This document shows, piece by piece, positions 52,737 to 61,586 of a DNA stretch of 64,000 nucleotides (position 1 is the stretch's first letter; each line of letters opens with the position of its first letter). The notes beneath the pieces were generated by a model that had not been told where the DNA came from, ran no database searches, and saw only the letters and a list, made by a program, of their open reading frames with translations. The stretch comes from Bacillota bacterium (GTDB lineage Bacteria > Bacillota > UBA5301 > JAMCQP01): positions 38,272 to 102,271 of the forward strand of contig JAMCQP010000072.1 of NCBI GenBank assembly GCA_023381695.1. The letters run 5' to 3'. The translations under genes were made by a program, and so were the position numbers.

Positions 52737-53380
52737 GGCGAACCACCGACGCCCTAAATGAACTTCAGCACAGCCTGGCTGATTGGATCGCGGGTAAAGT
52801 AGCCAAGGGGAAGAAGCCAACCCCTGCCTCTGTAACCAAGCGCGTGGAAAAGATCCTGGCCAAAGAGCCGTATCTCCATGAGATTGTCAAGGTTCAGAGC
52901 GGTTCAGAGAAAGGATTTCCCTCTCTTCGGTACACCATCGATCAAGAAAAGATGAAGGAAATCACGGATTCGCGATTCGGAAAGACCCTTCTGTGCACGG
53001 ACAATCATGATTGGAGCACGGCGCAAATCGTTGCTGCCTATAGGCGGCTTGGCGGATTCGAAAATGATTTCCGGCAAATGAAGGATCCCTATTTTGTAAG
53101 TTGGACTCCGATGTTTCACTGGACAGATCAAAAGATACGGGTACATGCCTTCTACTGTGTACTGGCGCTTTGCCTGGTATCGTTGCTTAAAAAATGGCTT
53201 CACCAGAAAGGGCTCGACATGAGCATTCCATCCATCATTGAGACATTATCCGAAATAGAAGAGGTGGCTCATATCTATCCGGAAACGGCCCATACCAGGG
53301 CGCATCTCACACTCACGGAGATGAGCAAGGCCCAGGAGCAATTATTCACCAGTCTGGGGCTGGAAAGCTTCCGATTGTAG
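52712..53380 (+). pseudogene. IS1634-type transposase, C-terminal fragment
   Basis: 222-residue reading with the C-terminal part of an IS1634/IS4-superfamily transposase: KRVEKILAKEPYLHEIVKV, GKTLLCTDNHDWSTAQIVA, then YRRLGGFENDFRQMKDPYF (catalytic Glu region is FENDFRQMK) and DQKIRVHAFYCVLALCLV. The first two-thirds with two catalytic Asp residues are missing. It differs in sequence from the intact element at 46310, so it is a remnant of another one, joined to the DruA-like gene. Confidence 0.7.
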
Positions 53381-53696
53381 GGTAATACAACCTTACATGG
53401 CCAAACCCAATCTGGACGGGAATTTGGCCCCCGTTCACGTGAATATCTGAGAAACTTCCGCTAGTTAAACATGAACGACTTAACCCATATGTGAGATCTG
53501 ATACCTTGAAAATCGATCTTGATGTAGAGGCAACTACACTTTTCACTAATATCAATAAAGTGCTTCGCCAGATGGCTTAGAGGCACGGCAGGAGAAGTTG
53601 GTTACCACTCGAAAAAAATTTTTTCAAACGGACTTAATTTTTGGCAGGAGAATGGACCGAAAGGTAGAAATGCTAGATTGTTAAATTTAATACGCT
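53381..53696. other. intergenic region after the transposase fragment
   Basis: 316 bases without a recognisable gene. It is A/T-rich with short runs such as GAAAAAAATTTTTTTC near 53610-53625. It separates the mobile debris from the second catabolic block and ends at the operator of the IclR-type gene. Confidence 0.4.
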
Positions 53697-53713
53697 GTTC
53701 TAATTATAGGAAC
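53697..53713. promoter_or_regulatory. palindromic operator, copy 1 (likely IclR site)
   Basis: GTTCTAATTATAGGAAC, GTTC/GAAC arms nine bases apart, 20 bases before the IclR-family start. A near-identical copy lies at 54564-54580 before the structural genes. A weak TTGTTA...TAATTA promoter overlaps it. Confidence 0.65.
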
Positions 53714-53732
53714 AAGAAAAGGTGCGATTGAA

Positions 53733-54536
53733 ATGAGTCAGGCAAAGGATTTTAAAGAACCGAGATACCTCGTTCAAACCGTTGACCGCGCTATCGAGGT
53801 GTTAAAGCTGCTGGCTACAGAGTGCTCTTCGGGAGAAATGGGCCTAACTGAAATGAGCAAGCGGTTGAACCTCGGAAAAAGTACCGTTCATCGTATTCTT
53901 GAAACACTAATGTTGCACCGGTTTGCGGAACAATGTTCTGAAACCGGCAAATATCGACTGGGATGGGGTATTTTCGAAATAGGGAACCGGGTCCCGGAAT
54001 CCAGGGATATCCGCCGTTATTTCCGACCGGTGTTATGGCGTCTTTGCGAGGAGTTTGGCGAGACCAGCAACGTTGCCATCAGGGATGGCAAGGCGGCTGT
54101 AATTATTGATAAAGCTGACCCCAATTCCAGACTCCGGGCTAATCCCCAGGTAGGGGAAAGGGAACCGCTCCATGCCACTGCTTTGGGTAAGGCCTTGATA
54201 GCGGACATGTCTCCTGAAGAAATTAAACAATTATTTGGCGATAATGAATTGGAAAAATTGACGCCAAATACCATCACAACAGTACCCCAGTTGGTCGAGG
54301 AAATTAAGAACGTGCGTCAACGGGGCTATACCGTCGACAGCGAAGAGTTGCAGCTTTAACACCTCGATAGCGCTGTTCCCGTACGGGACTATACTGGAAG
54401 GATAGCTGCGGCTTTAAGTCTGAGCGGCCCCAGTCACCGAATGACCTTTGCCCGGCTTCTCGAGATTAAGGAGAGTTTATTACACGCTGCCGCTGAACTT
54501 TCGGGCTACATGGGTTGGCAAGGGGGTAAGGAGTAA
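53733..54536 (+). pseudogene. IclR-family regulator with an in-frame stop codon
   Basis: N-terminal winged helix (TVDRAIEVLKLLATE, then LTEMSKRLNLGKSTVHRILE) and an effector domain with PHYFRPVLWRLCEEFGETS-like, DKADPNSRLRANPQVGER and HATALGKALIADMSPEE. The reading reaches TAA at 54357-54359 after GYTVDSEELQL. The same frame continues for 58 more codons with the expected family ending, VPVRDYTGRIAAALSLSGPS, to TAA at 54534-54536. Only the stop and the two or three codons near it deviate (family norm EExxxGxxCIAxPV). The gene is either recently inactivated or makes a protein lacking its last 60 residues. ATG 53733. Confidence 0.8.
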
Positions 54537-54563
54537 AAAAAATTAACCTGAAACAGGAACATA

Positions 54564-54580
54564 GTTCTAATTAGAGGAAC
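54564..54580. promoter_or_regulatory. palindromic operator, copy 2 (likely IclR site)
   Basis: GTTCTAATTAGAGGAAC, 16 of 17 bases as at 53697-53713. A further GAAC half-site with inverted partner (GAACATAGTTC) overlaps its left side, giving three half-sites in a row. It lies about 108 bases before the U32-like gene. Confidence 0.65.
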
Positions 54581-54687
54581 AAACTGGATTGGATCAAAGG
54601 GGGATGCCCTGACTCTAGAAGGAGCGAGAGTGAATTTAAAAGCAAACACAACATTGAGCCGTGGAGTGGCGAGAAGCGGAGGTTAAA

Positions 54688-55623
54688 ATGATGGACAAGA
54701 TCGAACAAGGGTTGAGCAAATTGGGACTACCTACCAGGGATGACTACGAGCTAAAGTCTTCCCCCAAACGCTTCCCGGACGGTGCCCATTACCGGAACGA
54801 GGTTGCTGGTATCGAGGGCGTTTCTGTTCTGGAAGCAATGATCCATGAGGCCGAAAAGCGCCAGGTACCTATTCACCGGATTATTTGTACGGTTAAGGGT
54901 GTTACCCTGCTTACTGATCAAGAACTAAAAGATCTTGCCCAATTGGCGGCGGAGAAGAAGTATGAAGCCATAGTAACACCGGGCCCCAGCCGTTCATGGG
55001 ACAACGGGCGCCAGTTGGTGACACCGGAAGGTTACGTCTCAGGGCTTCGTATCAGGGGAGTTGACAACCTCTATTACGTCCTGAAGGATATTGAACGGTG
55101 CATCGAGGCAGGTTTCCGCGGGTTCCTGGTGGTGGATGAGGGACTGCTTTGGACGTTGGCGCGGTTGAAAGAAGAGGGTGTCATCCCAAAAGACGTGATT
55201 TTAAAGGTATCCGTCTTTGCGGGTCATGCCAACCCTGCTGGAGCGAAGGTCCTGCAGATGCTCGGGGCTAACACCTTTAACCCACTGGCCGATTTAACGG
55301 TACCCATGCTGGCTGCTATTCGTCAGACCGTAGACATCCCCTTGGATGTTTACACGGCACTGGTGGATGCCATGGGAGGGTTCTACCGCTTCATGGAGGC
55401 CGCGGAGATCGCCCGCGTTTGCGCCCCGGTATACTTCAAGTTCGAACCCGGTAAATCCGAAGGTGATATTTACAAGACCTGGGTTCAACCCGAGTACCAG
55501 GCCTTCCTGGCGTGCGAGAAAGTCAAAGAAGTACAGATCGTGATGGAATGGATTAACAGGTTTGCTCCGGACCTGATTTGTTCCGAAGCCGGTACGCCAG
55601 ATTTGGCTGTACCCAAGCCTTAG
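54688..55623 (+). CDS. U32-peptidase-like TIM-barrel protein, function unknown
   Basis: 311 residues from the ATG at 54688 behind GGAGG. The layout suggests a barrel: VSVLEAMIHEAEKRQVP, KYEAIVTPGPSRSWDN, RCIEAGFRGFLVVDEGLL, GHANPAGAKVLQMLGANTFN and FKFEPGKSEGDIYK. It resembles proteins annotated as U32-like peptidases, but the hallmark U32 signature is not clear, so the substrate and reaction are not known. It is the first structural gene behind the second operator and precedes an amino-acid dehydrogenase, so a role in amino-acid or amide breakdown is plausible. Confidence 0.55.
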   Translation: MMDKIEQGLSKLGLPTRDDYELKSSPKRFPDGAHYRNEVAGIEGVSVLEAMIHEAEKRQVPIHRIICTVKGVTLLTDQELKDLAQLAAEKKYEAIVTPGPSRSWDNGRQLVTPEGYVSGLRIRGVDNLYYVLKDIERCIEAGFRGFLVVDEGLLWTLARLKEEGVIPKDVILKVSVFAGHANPAGAKVLQMLGANTFNPLADLTVPMLAAIRQTVDIPLDVYTALVDAMGGFYRFMEAAEIARVCAPVYFKFEPGKSEGDIYKTWVQPEYQAFLACEKVKEVQIVMEWINRFAPDLICSEAGTPDLAVPKP

Positions 55624-55691
55624 TTTAAGCCTCCCTTGGGTAAAGTGCCTAAATGCCCCGCTTATTAGACTGTAAACAGGAGGAACTCAAC

Positions 55692-56927
55692 TTGAGCAGC
55701 AATCCCTTTGTAACAGCGTTAAACAGTTTATACGTCGCTGGTGAAATAGCCGGGACCGATCCCGACGTGGTAAAACTTCTCAGCCAACCGAAGCTCGTCA
55801 TGGAATTCACGATTCCACTGAAAATGGACGATGGGAAAGTAAGGATTTTTAATGCCTTCAGGGTCCATTATAATGACGCCCAGGGGCCGGTAAAAGACGG
55901 AACAAGGTTTGTACCGAACTTAGATGTGGACACGGTAAAAGCCCTGGGTTTTTGGATGACCATTAAACATGCCGTGGCGGGTATTCCCGCCGGTGGAGGA
56001 AAGGGTGGCATTAGAGTAAACCCGGCTGAACTGAGCGAATGGGAGTTGGAGCGGCTCACCCGTGCTTACATACGGAGCCTTCCGCTAAAGGGAGCATGGA
56101 TTGATGTCCCGGGTGCCGATATTGGCACCAACGCCAAAACCCAAGCCTGGATGCTGGATGAATACGAGCAGATAGTCGGCTATCACAGCCCGGCGGCAAT
56201 TAACGATAAGCCTCATGAAGTCAATGGTACCGTAGGTAGTATGGAAGCTACGGGCACGGGCGCCTTTTACGTTACCATGGAGGCTGTTAAGGATCTGGGT
56301 ATGGCCAACGATGCCAGTGTGGCGATCCAGGGCTTCGGCACGGTAGGGGGCGTAATAGCGAAGCTTCTTTATAACGAGGGATTTAAGATCGTTGCGGTAA
56401 GCGATATTACGGGAGGGGTTTACGCTCAGAACGGCCTTGATATTGAAAAACTGCAAAAATACTCCGGGGAAACAGGGTCGGTTGTCGGTTTCCCAGGATC
56501 CGAACCCATTACCAACGAGGAATTGTTAGAGGTAAAATGCGATATACTCATTCCTGCCGCTGTGCAAAGTGTGATCACCGACAAGAACGCTGGTAACATC
56601 CAGGCTAAATTGGTCATGGAGTGTGCCAATGGCCCGGTGACCCCGGACGGTGAAAAAATTCTTGAAGAAAAAGGGATAACTATTGTCCCTGATGTTGTAA
56701 CCAATTGTGGCAGTGCCATAGTTTGCAGTTTCGAACGGATTCAAGGACTTACCGACAACTATTGGGATCTGGACACTGTTTTGAGCCGCCTTAACGAAAG
56801 AATTATCAAAGCCTATAAGAAGACTGTCAATACGGCGGCGGAAAAGAATACTTCGTTGCGGAATGCCGCCTGGGTCAATGCTTTAAACAAGCTGAGTAAA
56901 GCCATTAAAATGAGAGGTTGGGTATAA
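55692..56927 (+). CDS. Glu/Leu/Phe/Val dehydrogenase family protein
   Basis: Amino-acid dehydrogenase of about 411 residues, most like glutamate dehydrogenases. It has the catalytic Lys motif PAGGGKGGIRVNP, the Asp-containing VPGADIGTNAKTQAWMLDEY, the cofactor fold QGFGTVGGVIAKLL and NCGSAIVCSFERIQ. TTG 55692 is preferred because AGGAGG lies eight bases upstream and the length then fits the family; the ATG at 55653 lacks a ribosome site. It releases or fixes ammonia by oxidative deamination or the reverse, which suits a pathway yielding amino acids or ammonia. Confidence 0.9.
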   Translation: MSSNPFVTALNSLYVAGEIAGTDPDVVKLLSQPKLVMEFTIPLKMDDGKVRIFNAFRVHYNDAQGPVKDGTRFVPNLDVDTVKALGFWMTIKHAVAGIPAGGGKGGIRVNPAELSEWELERLTRAYIRSLPLKGAWIDVPGADIGTNAKTQAWMLDEYEQIVGYHSPAAINDKPHEVNGTVGSMEATGTGAFYVTMEAVKDLGMANDASVAIQGFGTVGGVIAKLLYNEGFKIVAVSDITGGVYAQNGLDIEKLQKYSGETGSVVGFPGSEPITNEELLEVKCDILIPAAVQSVITDKNAGNIQAKLVMECANGPVTPDGEKILEEKGITIVPDVVTNCGSAIVCSFERIQGLTDNYWDLDTVLSRLNERIIKAYKKTVNTAAEKNTSLRNAAWVNALNKLSKAIKMRGWV

Positions 56928-57169
56928 TAATCAAAAAATAATAATCGATGCTACGGAATTTTCGTAACAGGCAACCGCAACACTCCTTTACTTGAACTCC
57001 GGAAATAGAAAGCGGTAACTAAGGGGGGTGCATTACCATGACATAATCAAGTAACGAAGAATACACAAAAAGATTATGCGGAGACGAGATTTCCAGGCAA
57101 ATTTCTCGGGATATGTGGAAAAGGGGAGGTAATTTAGTAAAAAGTTTAAGATGAAAGGAGTGCTTTAAT

Positions 57170-58090
57170 TTGGCGACCGTAGTAGCAGTTCTTGCAAGTG
57201 CAAGAAAGAAAGGTTGGACGCAGCAACTTTTTGAAAGGGCCTGCAACGGCGCACAAAAGATTCAAGGTGTGGAAGTTGAAACTGTAAACTTGCATGATTA
57301 TGAAATTAGTTCCTGTAAAGCTTGCTTTACTTGTATCCGTTCAGAAGATCACATTTGTACACAAAAGGATGATATGGGCGGTAAAGGGAGGTTATTCAAT
57401 AAGGTAAAAAAAGCGAACGGGATTATTTTAGCAGACCCTGTGTTTCTTTGGGGATCTAGTGCGCTCACTCACCTTTTTCTGGAAAGGATGTATCCATTCA
57501 TCTGGAGCGGAGGAATTAATGGGATGCCGTTTGGGTCAATTTCTTGCGCCAGCAACTCAGGCTTTCAATACCAAGCAAGCCAAGACATCGCGAAACAAGT
57601 TTTTAACTTCGGTTTGAGGTATCTGGGAGCAGTTCCTGTGCATGCAAGTTATTTTGACCAGGGGCTCAAGGAGGCAGAAAAACTAGGGGAAAAGATGGCA
57701 ATGGCAGCGCTAAAAGACCAGCAAGAAGGTAGGCAAACAGTGACAGACCGGGAAAAGTTCCGGATATATAGCCAGCCGTGGAATGTCTTCCGCTCTTACA
57801 TGGAGAGCCTGACCAATGGCTCTATGAAGTTTGAAGATTCCATGCCCCAACGCGCCTTGAAGAACGGTGTTTTCCAGCGCGAAGAAGCTCTCGCGGTATT
57901 GGAAAAAGCCAATGAAAAGATAAGAGAGGCTTTCGAATTAGTAAAAAGACAAGAATACGAAAAAGCCCATGACGTATTAAGTGACGGAAGCGCTCTTTGG
58001 ACAGAAGCAACCTGGCGCGAGTTTTTAGAATTGAAGGTAATTGGGGTCAAAAAACCTAAGGCCTATCGTCCTATTGATGATCTTTTCTAA
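57170..58090 (+). CDS. flavodoxin-like NAD(P)H oxidoreductase with Cys motif
   Basis: 306 residues, TTG 57170 behind AAAGGAG. The N-terminal flavodoxin fold has VVAVLASARKKGWTQQLFER (FMN phosphate loop), then CKACFTCIRSEDHICTQKDD, the Cys pattern of iron-sulfur flavoproteins, and ADPVFLWGSSALTHLFLERM. The C-terminal 120 residues are helical and charged and not typical of the family. It probably moves electrons from NAD(P)H or ferredoxin to an unknown acceptor. The 242 bases before it hold no gene. Confidence 0.82.
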   Translation: MATVVAVLASARKKGWTQQLFERACNGAQKIQGVEVETVNLHDYEISSCKACFTCIRSEDHICTQKDDMGGKGRLFNKVKKANGIILADPVFLWGSSALTHLFLERMYPFIWSGGINGMPFGSISCASNSGFQYQASQDIAKQVFNFGLRYLGAVPVHASYFDQGLKEAEKLGEKMAMAALKDQQEGRQTVTDREKFRIYSQPWNVFRSYMESLTNGSMKFEDSMPQRALKNGVFQREEALAVLEKANEKIREAFELVKRQEYEKAHDVLSDGSALWTEATWREFLELKVIGVKKPKAYRPIDDLF

Positions 58091-58118
58091 AAAAATTGGA
58101 ATAAGGAGGTATTATCCA

Positions 58119-59471
58119 ATGGAACAACGGGCAGAGACTGGCAAGCTGGTCGTGGGTGAGGCGGCGCGGTGTAAAGTACCTATGAGCAAGAGACTGGGGT
58201 TTGGCACCAATCTATCTGTTATGTCCGGTTTCGTGATTGTAATTTCCAGCCTCTTGGTAGGTGGAATTGTCGGGATAAACTTTCCGCCCAAATTAGCTGT
58301 TCCGATCATCTTTTTTGCGGCGTTAAGTAACAGTTTCGTCGCGATCTTAATTGGTGGAATTGCCGCTAGAACGGGATATTCTTCAGCCCTAATCTACCGT
58401 TATTCATACGGTAGAAAGGGCACGTTGCTGCCGAACATAGTTATGGCTTTCACCGGCATCGGATGGTTTGCCGTGATAGTCAACATTACCCGGGACGCTT
58501 TTACCAATATGGTGGGTATACCGGTAGGGTCTCCGGTATTTTGGGTAACTACGTTAGCCATCAGCATCTTGTTTGTCATACCGGCATATAAGTCGATCAG
58601 GTGGATTGGTTATGTTAACTGGGTGGCTGTACCGGCGTTAATACTTATTCTACTGACGGTAATTGTAAAGACGTTTCAAACCGCCGGGGGTGCTGGGGCC
58701 CTCTTTGCCTTGGAAAAAAGTTCAGGATTGGGGATCCTGGCGGGGTTCACCATGGCGGCAGGGGGATGGCTCCAGGGAGCTACGGTGTCGGCAGACTTTG
58801 CCCGGTTTTTCAAAAACTCCAAGGAGTCTGCTTATGGAATGCTAATTGCGTTCGGGTTGCTAGTATTTGTTCAATTTTGTGGTGGCGCTTTTGGTGCGGC
58901 GGTAACAGGTAAATGGAATATTTTCTTGGTGATGGGTGATTTTGGTTTAATGTCTTTCTCCTTTATTGCTTTATTCTTGGGGGCGTGGTCTACCGGGCAG
59001 GCCATTGTTTATGGTTGTTCCCTACAGCTTGCGGCCCCACCTGTTCCAATGTATAAAGACCAAGAAGCAACGAGAAGGTTGATAGTTGTCCTACTCTGGG
59101 CTTTTGCTGTATTGGGGGCTATATTCGGCATAGAAAAAGTGGTTAACTGGTGGTTGCAGTTTTTGGCCGCCGTCATTGTTCCGATTGCCACTACTGTTAT
59201 CTTAGATTACTGGGCGTTCCCGAATAGACAAAAAATGTATGAGAACGGCCAAGCTCCTGATATGTCTATCAACCCTGCGGCCATTGTTGCTTGGTTAGTG
59301 GGATACTTGGTGGCATATTATACCGGTAAATACCAATTCATGGTATCCATAATAAACGGGATGGTGGCTACTTGTATTGTATACTACCCATGGATGTCTG
59401 CAGCCTTAAAGCGGGGTACTACTCCCGAGAAGATGTTCTCCGGTAATTCTCAAAAAAAATTAGGTGCATAA
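58119..59471 (+). CDS. NCS1-family cytosine/purine-type permease
   Basis: 450-residue membrane importer with about twelve hydrophobic segments. Family features: RLGFGTNLSVMSGFVIVISS near the start, AARTGYSSALIYRYSYGRKG, IGWFAVIVNI and GGWLQGATVSADFARFFKN. NCS1 carriers import nucleobases, hydantoins and allantoin with protons or sodium. ATG 58119 follows AAGGAGG. A 47-codon membrane peptide gene starts 13 bases after it, and hydrolases follow, so the substrate is probably a nucleobase-like or cyclic amide compound. Confidence 0.92.
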   Translation: MEQRAETGKLVVGEAARCKVPMSKRLGFGTNLSVMSGFVIVISSLLVGGIVGINFPPKLAVPIIFFAALSNSFVAILIGGIAARTGYSSALIYRYSYGRKGTLLPNIVMAFTGIGWFAVIVNITRDAFTNMVGIPVGSPVFWVTTLAISILFVIPAYKSIRWIGYVNWVAVPALILILLTVIVKTFQTAGGAGALFALEKSSGLGILAGFTMAAGGWLQGATVSADFARFFKNSKESAYGMLIAFGLLVFVQFCGGAFGAAVTGKWNIFLVMGDFGLMSFSFIALFLGAWSTGQAIVYGCSLQLAAPPVPMYKDQEATRRLIVVLLWAFAVLGAIFGIEKVVNWWLQFLAAVIVPIATTVILDYWAFPNRQKMYENGQAPDMSINPAAIVAWLVGYLVAYYTGKYQFMVSIINGMVATCIVYYPWMSAALKRGTTPEKMFSGNSQKKLGA

Positions 59472-59484
59472 GGGGGTAAGGGAA

Positions 59485-59628
59485 ATGACAGGATTGGCAT
59501 TGCTGATGCTTGCCATTGAAGCAGGACTGTTACTTTTGGCCATATCTTCAGTATGGAAAGCAGAGGCTGCGAGACCTACAGAAACCATCTGCCCAAAAAC
59601 CGAAGACGAGGTAGAGCTTGCTTCTTAG
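59485..59628 (+). CDS. 47-residue single-helix membrane peptide
   Basis: Short gene with a good ribosome site (GGGGGTAAGGGA) 13 bases after the permease gene. The product starts MTGLALLMLAIEAGLLLLAI, forms one membrane helix (about 3-22), then a soluble tail of 25 residues with KTEDEVELAS at its end. Many transporters have small accessory peptides of this kind; direct evidence is only position, ribosome site and composition. It was too short to be listed by usual length cut-offs. Confidence 0.6.
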   Translation: MTGLALLMLAIEAGLLLLAISSVWKAEAARPTETICPKTEDEVELAS

Positions 59629-59647
59629 TAACAACAAGAGGAAACTA

Positions 59648-59670
59648 GGGAGGCCATCCTTTGGCCTCCC
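59648..59670. terminator. hairpin after the permease/peptide pair
   Basis: GGGAGGCC (59648-59655) and GGCCTCCC (59663-59670), an 8-bp perfect stem with a seven-base loop, 20 bases after the small peptide gene. There is no T-run, so it may only reduce read-through into the M20 gene or stabilise the upstream mRNA. Confidence 0.5.
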
Positions 59671-59706
59671 GCCCTCACAGGTATAGAGGAAAGGAGGTAC
59701 TTGCAT

Positions 59707-60822
59707 ATGAGTCGAGTAGTAGAACTGACAAGCAAGTTAGTCAAATTCAACACCACCAACCCCCCGGGTAATGAGGGGGAAATCACACGTTTTTTAGCTG
59801 ACTTTATGCATGATATAGGCATGAAAGTTCAAGTTTGGGAAATATCGTCCGGTCGCTTAGGGGTAATTGGTCGCTTGGAGGGTGGTGTTGACCGGGTATT
59901 GGTTTTTAATGGGCATACTGATGTGGTGCCACCAGGAGACAATTGGGCTTCGCCTCCATTTGAGGCTACTGTACAAGAAAAAGACGGGAAACTGTTTGGC
60001 AGAGGGACATCTGACATGAAGGGCGCTATTGCGTCAATGATAGTGGCCTTCGAAAAACTGGCGAAGGTACCTAAAGCCCAGAGACCCCATTTAGAGTTAC
60101 ACTTAGTACCTGATGAAGAGGATGCTGGCAAAGGCGCGGTTTACTTGGTGGAAAACGAGATGGTTAAGGCAGACGCTGCAGTCTTTGGGGAACCCACCAA
60201 TCTGCAGGTTAACATTGCGGAAAAGGGCGCCGCATGGATGAAGGCACGTTGTTATGGGTTAGCGGCACATGCAAGTGTTCCTTTTAATGGGATAAATTCC
60301 ATTAATAAAGCGGCCGAGGTCATTATGAAATTGGAAAAAGGAATGCCACAAATTCTTAAACCCAAAACTCATCCCCTGGTAGGAGAGGCCACGATTAATA
60401 TTGGTACAATTACGGGAGGTACACGTGTCAACACGGTCCCTGATTTCTGTGAGTTTACAATTGACCGGAGAATGATTCCGGGGGAAATAGCTGATAACGT
60501 GCTTGAAGAAATCCGTAGAGTAGTGGGTGATCTAGCGCAAATCGAATTATTCCACGTGGAAGAACCCGCGGAGACGTTAGAGCAAGAAAGAATTGTAACG
60601 GTAGCCAGGCAAAGTGTGACCAAAATAGTTGGAAAAGACTTAGGAATCGGTGGATTTGTCGGTTCGACCGATGCTCGTTTCTATATAAATCAAGTAGGAG
60701 TACCTTCAATTATTTTAGGCCCGGGAAGCATGAAGGTAGCCCATCAGGTTAACGAATTTGTGGAAATAGCCGAGCTTGAGAAGGCGGTAGAAATTTATTT
60801 TGACATAGCTTTAAGCTTTTAA
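59707..60822 (+). CDS. M20-family metallohydrolase (ArgE/DapE/CPG2 type)
   Basis: 371 residues with complete metal sites: NGHTDVVPPG (His, Asp below it), GRGTSDMKG (bridging Asp), VPDEEDAGKGA (Glu pair), FGEPTNL and the late KVAHQVNEFV (His). The middle dimerisation domain is present (HASVPFNGINSINKAAEVI). These enzymes cleave N-acyl or N-carbamoyl amino acids and similar amides. ATG 59707 follows GGAAAGGAGG; a TTG two codons earlier is less likely. In this block it probably removes an acyl or carbamoyl group from an imported compound after ring opening (inference). Confidence 0.9.
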   Translation: MSRVVELTSKLVKFNTTNPPGNEGEITRFLADFMHDIGMKVQVWEISSGRLGVIGRLEGGVDRVLVFNGHTDVVPPGDNWASPPFEATVQEKDGKLFGRGTSDMKGAIASMIVAFEKLAKVPKAQRPHLELHLVPDEEDAGKGAVYLVENEMVKADAAVFGEPTNLQVNIAEKGAAWMKARCYGLAAHASVPFNGINSINKAAEVIMKLEKGMPQILKPKTHPLVGEATINIGTITGGTRVNTVPDFCEFTIDRRMIPGEIADNVLEEIRRVVGDLAQIELFHVEEPAETLEQERIVTVARQSVTKIVGKDLGIGGFVGSTDARFYINQVGVPSIILGPGSMKVAHQVNEFVEIAELEKAVEIYFDIALSF

Positions 60823-60840
60823 AACAAGGGGGGTTAACGC

Positions 60841-61575
60841 ATGATTATCGACGCTCATGCGCACATAGACGAAGTTCAGGCATTGGGGTGGATTGATCCA
60901 CCGGAAAAGCTGGTCAGCCTGATGGACAAGGCCGGAATAGATAAGGCGGTTGTAGCCACATATGCGAACTTACCTGGATTTAACCCAACTGCCATGGAAT
61001 ATGTAGCTAATGCAGTTAACAAATACCCCGAACGTCTTATCCCCTATGTTAGGCTTGACCCTTGGTATGGTGACCGTGCCATTGAAGTATTGGTTGAGGC
61101 GGTAGAAAAATTCAATTTTAAAGGGGTTAAATTCCACCCCGTCCACTATACTTTGCACCCTTATGGTGAGCAAACAGTCAATATTATAAAAAAGGCTGCA
61201 GACTACGATATTCCTGTAATGTTTCACTGCTCTGACGAAGAAATGAGCCTGCCGCTGCAAATAGAACTAGCAGTAAAGAAAGTACCCGAGGCCAAAGTTA
61301 TTTGTGCTCACCTGGGGGGGTACTTTCATAACAATGACGTTGTCAGGATGGCAGCCACTTATGAAAACTTGTATGTGGATACTTGTGAGTTTCCATATCC
61401 AAAATATATCAAGAAAGTAGTTGAACAAGCAGGGGCCGAAAAGGTATTATTTGGGACTGATTTACCTACCACCAACCCGTTTGTAGAAATGGAGAAAATT
61501 AAGTTAGCTGGTGTAACAGAAGAACAAGAAAAGATGATTTTTGGCGGTAACATCGCTAGAATTCTTAAATTATAG
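60841..61575 (+). CDS. amidohydrolase-family (PF04909) metal hydrolase
   Basis: 244 residues, TIM barrel with intact metal ligands: IIDAHAHIDE (HxH), GVKFHPVHY, VMFHCSDEE (His), ICAHLGGY (His) and FGTDLP (Asp). This group includes lactonases, decarboxylases and amide hydrolases. ATG 60841 follows AAGGGGGG, 18 bases after the M20 gene. It is followed by a close relative that has lost several of these ligands, so the two may form a complex with only this one catalytic. Confidence 0.88.
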   Translation: MIIDAHAHIDEVQALGWIDPPEKLVSLMDKAGIDKAVVATYANLPGFNPTAMEYVANAVNKYPERLIPYVRLDPWYGDRAIEVLVEAVEKFNFKGVKFHPVHYTLHPYGEQTVNIIKKAADYDIPVMFHCSDEEMSLPLQIELAVKKVPEAKVICAHLGGYFHNNDVVRMAATYENLYVDTCEFPYPKYIKKVVEQAGAEKVLFGTDLPTTNPFVEMEKIKLAGVTEEQEKMIFGGNIARILKL

Positions 61576-61586
61576 GAGGGATAACA

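Noticed and set aside
54357..54359. Selenocysteine or programmed recoding at the IclR stop
   Set aside because: The codon is TAA rather than TGA, and no obvious downstream hairpin or known recoding context was seen.
57038..57046. ATG behind AAGGGGGG before the flavoprotein gene
   Set aside because: The frame is ATG-ACA-TAA, two codons only; possibly a decayed start, but no gene follows.
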